From contig NZ_JBHSIS010000010.1 of NCBI RefSeq assembly GCF_042653545.1, positions 558,001 through 622,000 on the forward strand: a stretch of DNA of 64,000 nt. The letters are read 5' to 3'. Shown piece by piece: positions 1 through 7,555 of the stretch. Origin of the DNA: Actinophytocola glycyrrhizae. GTDB taxonomy: Bacteria > Actinomycetota > Actinomycetes > Mycobacteriales > Pseudonocardiaceae. The translations under genes were made by a program, and so were the position numbers. Every line of letters begins with the position of its first letter. Within the stretch, counting starts at the first letter, position 1. Under the pieces are notes generated by a model that worked only from the letters and a program-made list of their open reading frames with translations, searched no databases and was not told the DNA's origin.

Positions 1-60
1 CCTGGTGCGCGGCCGGCCACCCCCGGCAGGCCGCGCGCCAGGTGAAACGGCACCGCCCAT

Positions 61-128
61 GACAACCTTGTCGAGTTGACAACATGCCGATCCAGGTAGT
101 CGAATGACAGCACCATGACAACGTTGTC
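61..128. promoter_or_regulatory. Promoter and LacI-type operator pair of the first operon
   Basis: A perfect 12-bp palindrome, GACAACGTTGTC, lies at 117-128, and a one-mismatch version, GACAACCTTGTC, lies at 61-72. Even-symmetric palindromes of this kind are typical LacI-family sites. A TTGACA hexamer at 76-81 could be a -35 box, with a weak -10 around 97-105. The second palindrome overlaps the first codons of the regulator gene, which suggests autorepression and a leaderless or very short leader. The first 60 bases hold nothing else recognisable. Confidence 0.55.
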
Positions 129-1131
129 CAACGCTCGTGGCAGGCTTCCGCGCCGAGCGACGATGAGTGACGTCGCACGCTTGGCCGGGGTCAGCATCAA
201 GACCGTCTCGCGGGTGGTGAACGCCGAGCCCGGGGTGCACGCCGAGACCGCGGAGCGGGTGCTCGCCGCCATCGAGCGGCTCGGATTCCGGCGCAACGTC
301 GGGGCGCTGAACCTGCGCCGCGGATCCTCGACCGGCACCATCGGCCTGGTCCTCGAGGACGTCGCCAACCCCTTCTACTCCGGCATCACCCGGGCCGCGG
401 AAGAGGTGGCCCGCCGCCACGGGCGGCAGGTGCTCACCGGCTCCTCCGACGAGGACCCCGACCGGGAACGCGAGCTGTCCCTGGAGTTCTGCGCGCGCCG
501 GGTCGACGGCCTCATCGTCATCCCGGCGAGCACGCACCACGGCTACCTCCTCCCCGAGATCGCGTCCGGCACGCCGGTCGTGTTCGTCGACCGGCCACCG
601 GGAGACGTCGTCGCGGACACCGTGCTGGTCGACAACGTCGCGGGGACCGCGGCCGCGGTCGCACACCTCGCCGCGCACGGGCACACCCGCATCGCCTTCC
701 TCGGCGACGCGCCGGCGATCTTCACCGCGGCCGAGCGGCTCACGGGCTTCCGCGAGGGCTGCGCACGCGCCGGGATCCCGTTCGACGAACGCATGGTCGC
801 CATGGGACCGCACACCGCTTCGACCGTGGCCGCCGCGTTGACGGCGGCCGGCGCGACCGCCGTGATCACCGGCAACAACCGGATCACCGTGCTGACGCTG
901 CGCGTCCTCGCCACCACGACGACCCGCCCCGCGCTGGTCGGGTTCGACGACTTCGAGCTGGCCGACCTGCTCGACCCGCCCGTCAGCGTGGTCGCGCTCG
1001 ACCCGGCCGAGCTCGGCAGGGCGGCGGCGGAGCTGCTGTTCGCCCGCCTCGACGGCGACCGCGAGCCGCCACGCCGGATCGTGCTGCCGGTCCGGCTCAC
1101 CCCCCGTGGATCAGGAGAGGTGCATCCGTGA
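115..1131 (+). CDS. LacI-family transcriptional regulator
   Basis: A 338-aa one-component repressor. The helix-turn-helix is at residues 17-37 (MSDVARLAGVS, then KTVSRVVN), followed by a periplasmic-binding-protein-like sensor domain (residues ~70-330) with the GTIGLVLEDVANPFYSGI opening strand typical of LacI/GalR proteins. The ATG at 115 overlaps a palindrome; ATG 163 starts exactly at the HTH and is an alternative, but neither has a good Shine-Dalgarno sequence. It overlaps the next gene by 4 bp (GTGA), so it is cotranscribed with a mannose-6-phosphate isomerase homologue. This suggests a sugar or sugar-phosphate effector and control of its own operon, which is inference. Confidence 0.92.
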   Translation: MTTLSNARGRLPRRATMSDVARLAGVSIKTVSRVVNAEPGVHAETAERVLAAIERLGFRRNVGALNLRRGSSTGTIGLVLEDVANPFYSGITRAAEEVARRHGRQVLTGSSDEDPDRERELSLEFCARRVDGLIVIPASTHHGYLLPEIASGTPVVFVDRPPGDVVADTVLVDNVAGTAAAVAHLAAHGHTRIAFLGDAPAIFTAAERLTGFREGCARAGIPFDERMVAMGPHTASTVAAALTAAGATAVITGNNRITVLTLRVLATTTTRPALVGFDDFELADLLDPPVSVVALDPAELGRAAAELLFARLDGDREPPRRIVLPVRLTPRGSGEVHP

Positions 1132-2135
1132 GTGACGCCGAGGGCCTGCGGCCCGTCCAGCTGCCCGCCAACCAGCCGGAGCGGTTCTACCGCGGCGGCG
1201 CGGCCATCGCGGCACTGCGGGGCGACACGCCGCCGATGGCCTTCGGTCCGGAGGACTGGGTGGCCTCCTGCACCACGTTCCACGGCGAGCAGGCCACCGG
1301 CCTCACCACACTGCCCGGCGGCGACCTGCTGCGGGACGCGGTCGCCGCGCACCCCGCGAACTGGCTGGGCGACGCGCACGTCGCGGCGTTCGGCGCGGAC
1401 ACCGCCCTGCTCGTGAAGCTCCTCGACGCGGGCCAGCGGCTGCCGGTGCACTGCCACCCGTCCGACGCGTTCGCCAGGGCGCACTACGGCTCCCGCCACG
1501 GCAAGACCGAGGCGTGGATCATCGTCGGCGCGGCGGCGGAGGCCGCCGTCCACATCGGGTTCGCCGAGGAGCAGGACGCGGACACGGTCGCGGACTGGGT
1601 CGCGCGCCAGGACGCCGCCGCCATGCTCGGCGCGCTCAACCCGGTCACCGTCCGCCCGGGTGACGCGGTGTTCGTGCCGGCGGGGGTGCCGCACGCCATC
1701 GGTGCCGGCGTGTTCATCGTGGAGCTGCAGCAGCCGACCGACCTGTCGGTCACCCTGGAATGGCGGAACTTCCTCGACGACGAGGCGGGCGGGCACCTCG
1801 GCATCGGCTTCGAAACCGCACTGCGGTGCGTGGACCGGCAGGGCTGGGCGGGCAGGCTCGACGAACTGGTGCGCCGCGACGAGAGCCCGGCCGCCGTCAC
1901 GGAACTGTTCGGGCAGCCGGAGTTCTTCCGCGCCGAGCGCCTGCGGTCCGGCGCGACGCTGGCCGCGTCGTTCGGTGTGCTGGTCGTGCTCGATGGCGCC
2001 GGTGTGCTCCGCACCGAGAAGGCGGGCGAGGTGCCGCTTCGCAAGGGCGCGACGTTCGCGCTCCCCCACGCCGCCGGTGAGTCCACCCTGGACGGTGACG
2101 TGGTCGCCGTCCGCTGCCTGCCGCCCACCCCGTGA
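1128..2135 (+). CDS. Class I mannose-6-phosphate isomerase-like protein
   Basis: A 335-aa cupin metalloenzyme of the type I phosphomannose isomerase family, which interconverts mannose-6-phosphate and fructose-6-phosphate in the cytosol. The metal-binding pattern is visible: LPVHCHPSD (His-x-His) at about residue 105, GKTEAWII (Glu) at about 127, and a late VPAGVPHAIGAG His at about 190. It starts with GTG inside the stop of the LacI gene, so translation is coupled. It is shorter than classical ManA (about 390 aa), as in actinobacterial paralogues tied to sugar catabolism operons, so the real substrate may be another hexose phosphate. Confidence 0.8.
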   Translation: MSDAEGLRPVQLPANQPERFYRGGAAIAALRGDTPPMAFGPEDWVASCTTFHGEQATGLTTLPGGDLLRDAVAAHPANWLGDAHVAAFGADTALLVKLLDAGQRLPVHCHPSDAFARAHYGSRHGKTEAWIIVGAAAEAAVHIGFAEEQDADTVADWVARQDAAAMLGALNPVTVRPGDAVFVPAGVPHAIGAGVFIVELQQPTDLSVTLEWRNFLDDEAGGHLGIGFETALRCVDRQGWAGRLDELVRRDESPAAVTELFGQPEFFRAERLRSGATLAASFGVLVVLDGAGVLRTEKAGEVPLRKGATFALPHAAGESTLDGDVVAVRCLPPTP

Positions 2136-2169
2136 CCGCGCCGGTCCCCGAACCGCTACCGGGTCCTCG

Positions 2170-4218
2170 TCACCACTTCAGTGCCGCGATCAGCTGTTCC
2201 TCGACGATCGGCGACAGCGTGCGCATGTAGGTCGCCGTCGGGTGGTTGAAGTCCCGGTAGACCCACACGTTGCCGATGATCGGCGGGCACGTGGTCGGTG
2301 CGCAGAGGTAGTCCGTGAAGTCCACGAACGAGACCCCTGCCGGGATGCCGGCCACCTCCGTCCACGGCGGTGTCGGCGAGAACATCTCCAGCCGGGGCGA
2401 ACTGCACTCCGGGGCGTCCGGCCCGTGTGCCTGCGCGCAGGAAGGCGGGTCGAACGCGTGCCTTGGCGTGTCCCGCACGGCCACCACCGGGATCTGCGCG
2501 TCCGCCAGGGCCTGCCACACCGACACGTACCCGGTCGGCGTCTCCTCCGTCAGCCCGACCCGCGCGTCCCTGGTCGCCTGCGTGAACACCGCGTCCGGTC
2601 TCATGTCGATGATCTTCGCGCGTGCCTGGTCGTTCCAGTCGGTGCAGTCCTGCGGCTCGGGGACGTAGACGTCGGTGGAGAACGGGCAGGCGCCCTTCAG
2701 GAACACGGTCAGCGCCCAGTTCCGCTTCTCCGCGATCGGCCGCAGCGCGGGCAGGAACTGCTGCATGTGCGAGTCACCGATCGCCACGACCCGCTTGGCC
2801 GGGGTGCCGGTGGTCCTGGTCGTGCAGATGGAGCCGCCGTGGCCGGGGTCAGCCGCGCAGTCCATGCCCTCGCTCGAACCCCAGTCGTCGGGAATCGCGG
2901 CCGGTGGCGGCAGCGGGTGGACGTCCTCGGCGCCCCGGTACCGGAAACCCGGGTAGTGGGCGGCCGCGCCGGGGTGGTCGGGGTCGTCGACGGCGAACGC
3001 GAACTCGGCGCGCTTGGCGGTGACGAACTGCCACGTGCCCGCGAGCACGAGCACCGGCACCAGCAGCACGACGCCGAACCTGTAGGCGCCCCACCCGCCC
3101 GACTCGCCGTGGCGGGACGACCGCGCGGGCACCTCGACGAACCGGTGCGTGAGCGCCGCCAGCACGAACGACACGCCGATGATCAGCGCGCCGCCCTTGA
3201 TGCCGACCCTCGGCATGTCCCGGTAGGCCAGGTAGAAGATCAGCACCGGCCAGTGCCACAGGTAGAGCGAGTAGCTGATGTCGCCGACGTAGCTCAGCGC
3301 GCGGGAGCTGAGGAACCGGTCCGCGCCGGCACGGCTCTCGGTGGCGCCCGCGAGCAGCACCATGGCGGCGGCGAGCGTCGGCCACAACGCGATGTAACCG
3401 GGGAAGACGGTGCCGACCTGCAGCAGCAGGCCGCAGCTGACGAGCGCGGCGACACCGAGCCACCCGAGCACGATCCGCACCACGCGCGGGAGCGCGACCG
3501 AGTCGACGAACAGGGCGAGCAGGCCGCCGAGCACGAACTCCCAGACGCGGGTGAAGCTGTGGAAGTACGCCAGCGGCTGGTTCACCGTGGTCAGGTAGAT
3601 CGAGTAGGTGAGCGACGCGGTGCCGACCACGCCGAGTGTCGCGGCCACCCACGTGCGCAACCCGCCGCCGAACCGTTTGGCGAGCACCCCGACGAGCACG
3701 AGCAGCAGCGGCCACGCGAGGAACAGCTGGCCCTGGATGGACAGCGACCAGAAGTGCTGCACGGGGCTCTTGCCGTTGTTCTGGGCGAAGTAGTCGACCG
3801 AGTCGGCGGCGAGCTGCCAGTTCTCGAAGTACAGCGCGGCCGCGACGACCTCGCGGATCGTCTGGAACCAGCGCGGTTCCGGCAGCACGACCAGGCTGAC
3901 CGCCATCACCGCCACGAGCACCGTCAGCGCCGCCGGGAAGAGCCGCTTGATCATCCGGCCCCAGAGCGGCCGGAACTCGACCCGCCCCTTCGCGACCGCG
4001 CGCGTGAGCTGCCCGGTGAGCAGGAACCCGGAGATCATGATGAACACGTCGACGCCGCCGGACACCCGGTCGAGCCACACGTGGTAGACGACGACGAGGA
4101 GAACGGCGAGGGCCCGGAGTCCCTGCAGCTCAGGGCGGAACCTGCGGACGGACGCGCCGCTGCCCACCGGTCGGGTGACCGGCGTCTTTACGTCCTGACC
4201 TGCGACTTCCGTGACCAT
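2170..4218 (-). CDS. Membrane acyltransferase 3 with C-terminal SGNH domain (OafA/YrhL type)
   Basis: A 682-aa inner-membrane protein that probably O-acetylates a cell-surface glycan or peptidoglycan. The N-terminal half (residues ~27-400) is an acyltransferase-3 domain with about ten membrane helices, opening with RPELQGLRALAVLLVVVYH (catalytic-type His in the first helix) and followed by FIMISGFLLTGQL. The C-terminal third is an SGNH-like extracytoplasmic domain with block I AIGDSHMQQF at about 470 and a late DFNHPTATY. It is monocistronic and convergent with the sugar isomerase gene. The roughly 165 bp upstream (4219-4382) hold only its probable promoter. Confidence 0.88.
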   Translation of the reverse strand: MVTEVAGQDVKTPVTRPVGSGASVRRFRPELQGLRALAVLLVVVYHVWLDRVSGGVDVFIMISGFLLTGQLTRAVAKGRVEFRPLWGRMIKRLFPAALTVLVAVMAVSLVVLPEPRWFQTIREVVAAALYFENWQLAADSVDYFAQNNGKSPVQHFWSLSIQGQLFLAWPLLLVLVGVLAKRFGGGLRTWVAATLGVVGTASLTYSIYLTTVNQPLAYFHSFTRVWEFVLGGLLALFVDSVALPRVVRIVLGWLGVAALVSCGLLLQVGTVFPGYIALWPTLAAAMVLLAGATESRAGADRFLSSRALSYVGDISYSLYLWHWPVLIFYLAYRDMPRVGIKGGALIIGVSFVLAALTHRFVEVPARSSRHGESGGWGAYRFGVVLLVPVLVLAGTWQFVTAKRAEFAFAVDDPDHPGAAAHYPGFRYRGAEDVHPLPPPAAIPDDWGSSEGMDCAADPGHGGSICTTRTTGTPAKRVVAIGDSHMQQFLPALRPIAEKRNWALTVFLKGACPFSTDVYVPEPQDCTDWNDQARAKIIDMRPDAVFTQATRDARVGLTEETPTGYVSVWQALADAQIPVVAVRDTPRHAFDPPSCAQAHGPDAPECSSPRLEMFSPTPPWTEVAGIPAGVSFVDFTDYLCAPTTCPPIIGNVWVYRDFNHPTATYMRTLSPIVEEQLIAALKW

Positions 4219-4382
4219 GTGACACTTTCGGGTGAGGGGCGCACATGGTCGCAGCCGAAAGTGAACATCGAAGAATCGGAAGCCGGGTTAGTGATACGAG
4301 TCATGCTCGACTCAGGCCCACAACGCCGTCCCGCGCGTGCACGCGCGGGACGATGACCGCGCCACCGACAGAAACGGGCTGG

Positions 4383-5204
4383 TCAGAGCGTTCCGGTCAG
4401 CAGGTCGGCCGCCGCGTACGGGTCCGTCTCCCCCGCCGCGACCCGCTTCGCCAACCGCGACAGCGCCTCGCCGCCGTGGACGCTGCCCAGCCGGGCCCGC
4501 AGCGCGGTCACCGCGATGGCCTCGATCTCCCGCTCCGCCCTGCGGACACGACGGGTCGCCAGCTCACCGTGCGACACGAGCCACTCGTGGTGGCTCTCCA
4601 GCGCGGCCACCAGCTCGTCGACACCCTCTCCCGCCGAGGCCACCGTGCGCACCACCGGCTGGCGCCACGACGGGCCCAGCTCGCGCCTGCCCAGCGACAT
4701 CGCGTGCTTGAGGTCGCGCACGGTCTGGTCGGCACCGTCGCGGTCGGCCTTGTTCACCACGAACACGTCGGCCACCTCGAGGATGCCCGCCTTCGCGGCC
4801 TGGATGCCGTCGCCCATCCCGGGCGCGAGCAGCACCACCGTGGTGTCCGCGAGCGCCACGATGTCCACCTCGGACTGTCCGACCCCGACGGTCTCGATCA
4901 GCACCACGTCGAAACCGGCAGCGTCCAGCACACGCACCGCCTGCGAGGTGGCCGTCGCGAGCCCGCCGAGCGCGCCGCGGGTCGCCATCGAACGGATGTA
5001 CACGCCGGGATCGACCGTGTGGCTGTGCATGCGGATGCGGTCGCCGAGCAGCGCACCACCGGAGAACGGCGACGACGGGTCGATCGCCAGCACGCCCACC
5101 CGCAGGCCCCGGTCGCGGAACGCGGACACCAGCATCGACGTGGACGTCGACTTGCCGACCCCCGGCGGACCGGTCAGCCCCAGCACCCTGGCCCGGCCGG
5201 TCAA
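4383..5204 (-). CDS. meaB: Methylmalonyl-CoA mutase-associated GTPase MeaB (5' end uncertain)
   Basis: A G3E-family P-loop GTPase that chaperones adenosylcobalamin-dependent acyl-CoA mutases, gating cofactor loading and removing damaged cofactor. Motifs: Walker A GPPGVGKST, switch region ETVGVGQSEVDI, G4 box NKAD. From the only canonical in-frame start (TTG at 5204) the protein is 273 aa with Walker A at residue 12, too short for the family. A further 43 in-frame residues upstream, to 5333, read like the usual MeaB N-terminal helices (DVAELVEQARDG..., ARLISLVEDDSP...), but the codon where ATG is expected is ATC (5333-5331). It lies behind the thiolase gene, separated by a tandem repeat array. 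Product assignment is firm; the start is not. Confidence 0.85.
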   Translation of the reverse strand: MTGRARVLGLTGPPGVGKSTSTSMLVSAFRDRGLRVGVLAIDPSSPFSGGALLGDRIRMHSHTVDPGVYIRSMATRGALGGLATATSQAVRVLDAAGFDVVLIETVGVGQSEVDIVALADTTVVLLAPGMGDGIQAAKAGILEVADVFVVNKADRDGADQTVRDLKHAMSLGRRELGPSWRQPVVRTVASAGEGVDELVAALESHHEWLVSHGELATRRVRRAEREIEAIAVTALRARLGSVHGGEALSRLAKRVAAGETDPYAAADLLTGTL

Positions 5205-5337
5205 CGGCGACAGCGCCGCCGCGACCGACCTCAGGTGCGGGCTGTCGTCCTCGACGAGCGAGATCAGGCGCGCGACGGCCCTCGCCTGGCCGTCACGCGC
5301 CTGCTCGACAAGTTCCGCTACGTCAGTACTGATGTCC

Positions 5338-5482
5338 GCTCCGCAAGCTCCACTCAGAACCGATACTCGCTCCGCAAGCTCCGCTCAGAACCACTGCTCG
5401 CTCCGCAAGCTCCGCTCAGAACCACTGCTCGCTCCGCAAGCTCCGCTCAGAACCAATATTCGCTCCGCAAGCTCCGCTCAGA
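5338..5482 (+). repeat. 31-bp tandem direct repeat, about 4.7 copies
   Basis: Units start at 5338, 5369, 5400, 5431 and 5462. Each opens with GCTCCGCAAGCTCCGCTCAG and ends in variable bases such as AACCACTGCTC; units 2 and 3 are identical and the last is truncated. The array fills the whole space between the thiolase and MeaB genes, and its last unit contains the thiolase stop codon (5478-5480). There are no unique spacers, so it is not a CRISPR. It probably arose by slippage or unequal recombination. Confidence 0.9.
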
Positions 5483-6656
5483 CGCGCAACAACAGTGCGT
5501 CGCCCTGGCCACCGCCGCCGCACAGCGCTGCCGCGCCCAGGCCGCCGCCACGACGCTTCAGCTCGTACGCCAGGTGCACGACCAGCCGCGCGCCCGACGC
5601 GCCGATCGGGTGGCCGAGCGCGATCGCGCCGCCGTTCACGTTGACGATGTCCTCGCTGATGCCCAGCTTCTCGGTGGACACCAGCCCGACCGCGGCGAAC
5701 GCCTCGTTGATCTCCACCAGGTCCAGGTCGGACGCGGACAGCTTCGCCTTGTCCAGCGCGGCCCTGATCGCGTTGGACGGCTGCTCGTGCAGGCTCGCGT
5801 CGGGCCCCGCGACCACGCCGTGCGCGCCGATCTCGGCCAGCCACTCCAGGCCGAGCTGCTCGGCCTTCGCCTTGCTCATCACCACGACCGCGGCCGCGCC
5901 GTCGGAGATCTGCGACGCGGAGCCCGCGGTGATCGTGCCGCTCGCGGCGAACGCGGCCCGCAGCTTGGCCAGCTCCTCGGGGGTGGTGTCGGCGCGCACG
6001 CCCTCGTCGGTGTCGAACACGACCGGGTCGCCCTTGCGCTGCGGGATGGTCACCGGGGTGATCTCCTCGGCGAACCGGCCCTGCTCGATCGCGGCGGCCG
6101 CACGCTGGTGGGAGCGGGCGGAGAACGCGTCCTGCGCCTCGCGGGTGACGCCGTAGCGTGCGTTGTACTTCTCCGTCGAGGCACCCATCGCGACCTGGTC
6201 GAACGCGCAGAACAGGCCGTCGTGCGCCATGTGGTCGAGCATGGTGACGTCGCCGTACTTGAAGCCCGACCGCGACTTCGGCAGCAGGTGCGGAGCCTGC
6301 GTCATCGACTCCTGGCCACCGGCGACCACGATCTCGAACTCACCGGCGCGGATCAGCTGGTCGGCGAGCGCGATCGCGTCGAGGCCGGACAGGCAGACCT
6401 TGTTGATGGTCAGTGCGGGCACGTCCATCGGGATGCCCGCGGCGACCGCGGCCTGCCGAGCGGGGATCTGGCCCGCGCCCGCGGTCAGCACCTGACCCAT
6501 GATCGTGTACTCGACCTGTTCCGGCGCGACCCCGGCACGCTCGAGCGCGGCCTTGATGGCGACGCCGCCGAGCTGCGCTCCGGAGAAGTCCTTGAGGGAG
6601 CCGAGCAGCCGGCCGATGGGGGTGCGGGCCCCGGCGACGATGACGGATCCAGACAC
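5478..6656 (-). CDS. Acetyl-CoA acetyltransferase (thiolase)
   Basis: A 392-aa thiolase condensing two acetyl-CoA to acetoacetyl-CoA, the entry step of the ethylmalonyl-CoA pathway (or the reverse in beta-oxidation). The three active-site regions are present: nucleophilic Cys in NKVCLSGLDAIALA (about 88), His in GHPIGASGAR (about 348) and the general acid Cys in CGGGGQGDALLL near the C terminus. The chosen GTG start at 6656 has a GGAGGC Shine-Dalgarno 5-6 bases upstream; a longer reading to 6767 would swallow the promoter. It is divergent from the epimerase gene and is followed by MeaB. Its promoter carries the shared 15-bp palindrome. Confidence 0.93.
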   Translation of the reverse strand: MSGSVIVAGARTPIGRLLGSLKDFSGAQLGGVAIKAALERAGVAPEQVEYTIMGQVLTAGAGQIPARQAAVAAGIPMDVPALTINKVCLSGLDAIALADQLIRAGEFEIVVAGGQESMTQAPHLLPKSRSGFKYGDVTMLDHMAHDGLFCAFDQVAMGASTEKYNARYGVTREAQDAFSARSHQRAAAAIEQGRFAEEITPVTIPQRKGDPVVFDTDEGVRADTTPEELAKLRAAFAASGTITAGSASQISDGAAAVVVMSKAKAEQLGLEWLAEIGAHGVVAGPDASLHEQPSNAIRAALDKAKLSASDLDLVEINEAFAAVGLVSTEKLGISEDIVNVNGGAIALGHPIGASGARLVVHLAYELKRRGGGLGAAALCGGGGQGDALLLRV

Positions 6657-6690
6657 TGCGTGCCTCCAAAAATCGGGTCGGCCCTCGACC

Positions 6691-6705
6691 TTACCCGTTG
6701 GTAGC
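6691..6705. promoter_or_regulatory. Shared pathway operator, site 1 (thiolase/epimerase divergent promoter)
   Basis: TTACCCGTTGGTAGC is a degenerate copy of the palindrome also found before ccr, the dehydrogenase and ethylmalonyl-CoA mutase genes. Read towards the thiolase, the half-site runs into TAAGGT, a plausible -10 box about 36 bases before the start. The adjoining CAAAGGCGGC is repeated next to the dehydrogenase site at 17538. No regulator gene for it is present in the window; a TetR-type repressor is the usual binder of such sites. Confidence 0.6.
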
Positions 6706-6781
6706 AAAGGCGGCCCTCCGCTGTGTGAGGACTCGCACAACCGCAGGTCACGGGATCGATCAGGCACCGTATGGTCGGTGG

Positions 6782-7219
6782 ATGGACTCTCTGAAAGGGC
6801 TCGTCACGGCCATCGATCACGTGGGAGTCGCCGTGCCCGACCTTGACGAGGCGATCGCCTTCTACCGCGACACCCTCGGCCTCGAACTCGACCACGTCGA
6901 GGTGAACGAGGGCCAGGGCACCCGCGAGGCGATGATGCGCGCCCCGGGCGACGACGGCACGGGTTCCGCCGTACAGCTGCTCGCCCCGCTGTCCGCGGAC
7001 TCGACGATCGGCAAGTTCATCGACCGCAAGGGCCCCGGCGTGCAGCAGGTCGCCTACCGGGTGACCGACATCGAGGCCGCGGAGCAGATCCTGCGCGCCA
7101 AGGGCATGCGTGTCCTGTACGACAAGGCCATCACCGGCACCGCGAACAGCAAAGCCAACTTCGTACACCCAAAAGACACCGGCGGCGTACTGGTGGAACT
7201 AGTCCAACCAGCCACATAA
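6782..7219 (+). CDS. mce: Methylmalonyl-CoA epimerase
   Basis: A 145-aa vicinal-oxygen-chelate fold protein that racemises (2R)/(2S)-methylmalonyl-CoA and, in ethylmalonyl-CoA pathway organisms, also ethylmalonyl-CoA. Two VOC halves are visible: DHVGVAVPDLDEAIAFYRD (metal His) at residue ~10 and the closing GGVLVELVQP (metal Glu) at the C terminus. Length is the family norm when started at ATG 6782; the reading frame is open further upstream but that would include the divergent promoter. No clear Shine-Dalgarno sequence is seen. It is divergent from the thiolase and upstream of ccr, consistent with joint function. Confidence 0.93.
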   Translation: MDSLKGLVTAIDHVGVAVPDLDEAIAFYRDTLGLELDHVEVNEGQGTREAMMRAPGDDGTGSAVQLLAPLSADSTIGKFIDRKGPGVQQVAYRVTDIEAAEQILRAKGMRVLYDKAITGTANSKANFVHPKDTGGVLVELVQPAT

Positions 7220-7459
7220 CCCCGCGAGTCCCCGTTTCAGAACCCGCGAGTCCCCCGTTCAGAACCCGCGAGTCCCCGGTTCAGAACCGGTGAGTTCCCC
7301 ATTCAGAACCGATGAGTTGGCGCTTCGCGTTCGACCGCCGTTGAGCCTGAAACGCAACTCGCCAGTCCCGAACCGGAGACTCGCCAGTCCTGAACCGGAG
7401 ACTCGCGAGGCCTGAACCGGGGACTCGCGGGTTCTGAACCGGGGACTCGCGAGTTGCGG
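7219..7459. repeat. Two facing arrays of 22-bp repeats (large interrupted inverted repeat)
   Basis: The left array (7219-7306) holds four 22-bp units of the form AACCCGCGAGTCCCCGGTTC plus AG, with a fifth partial unit running to about 7320. The right array (7357-7459) holds four and a half units of the reverse complement, ACTCGCGGGTTCTGAACCGG plus GG. About 36-50 bases separate the arms. The whole could form a cruciform or a long RNA hairpin between the epimerase and ccr genes and may act as a terminator. Apparent short reading frames inside it are repeat artefacts. Confidence 0.88.
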
Positions 7460-7530
7460 CTCTCTTGCGCTTCTTGTGGTCACCATCCGTAATAGAGTGA
7501 CTCACCTCTCGCGGAGCTTCTTCTGAAACG

Positions 7531-7547
7531 TTACTGGCCGGTAGCGT
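7531..7547 (+). promoter_or_regulatory. Shared pathway operator, site 2, overlapping the ccr -10 box
   Basis: TTACTGGCCGGTAGC (7531-7545) is the best-formed copy of the shared palindrome. Its right half overlaps TAGCGT (7542-7547), a good actinobacterial TANNNT -10 box. A transcript starting 6-9 bases downstream would begin at or within the ccr start codon region, so ccr is probably leaderless and a protein bound here would block the promoter directly. The 70 bases between the repeat array and this site hold no other clear signal. Confidence 0.62.
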
Positions 7548-7555
7548 CGATGGGC

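Noticed and set aside
37..64. Rho-independent terminator or end of an upstream gene at the left edge
   Set aside because: GC-rich sequence without a convincing stem or a reading frame crossing the window edge.
5338..5482. Possible CRISPR array
   Set aside because: The 31-bp units are contiguous without unique spacers and no cas gene is nearby.
1660..6704. Very long open frames on the plus strand (898 and 819 codons) across the acyltransferase, MeaB and thiolase genes
   Set aside because: Their translations are Arg/His/Pro-rich with no domains and lie antisense to well-supported genes; typical of high-GC third-position bias.
7259..7505. Short minus-strand frames inside the 22-bp repeats
   Set aside because: Their sequence is only the translated repeat; no start signal and no family.
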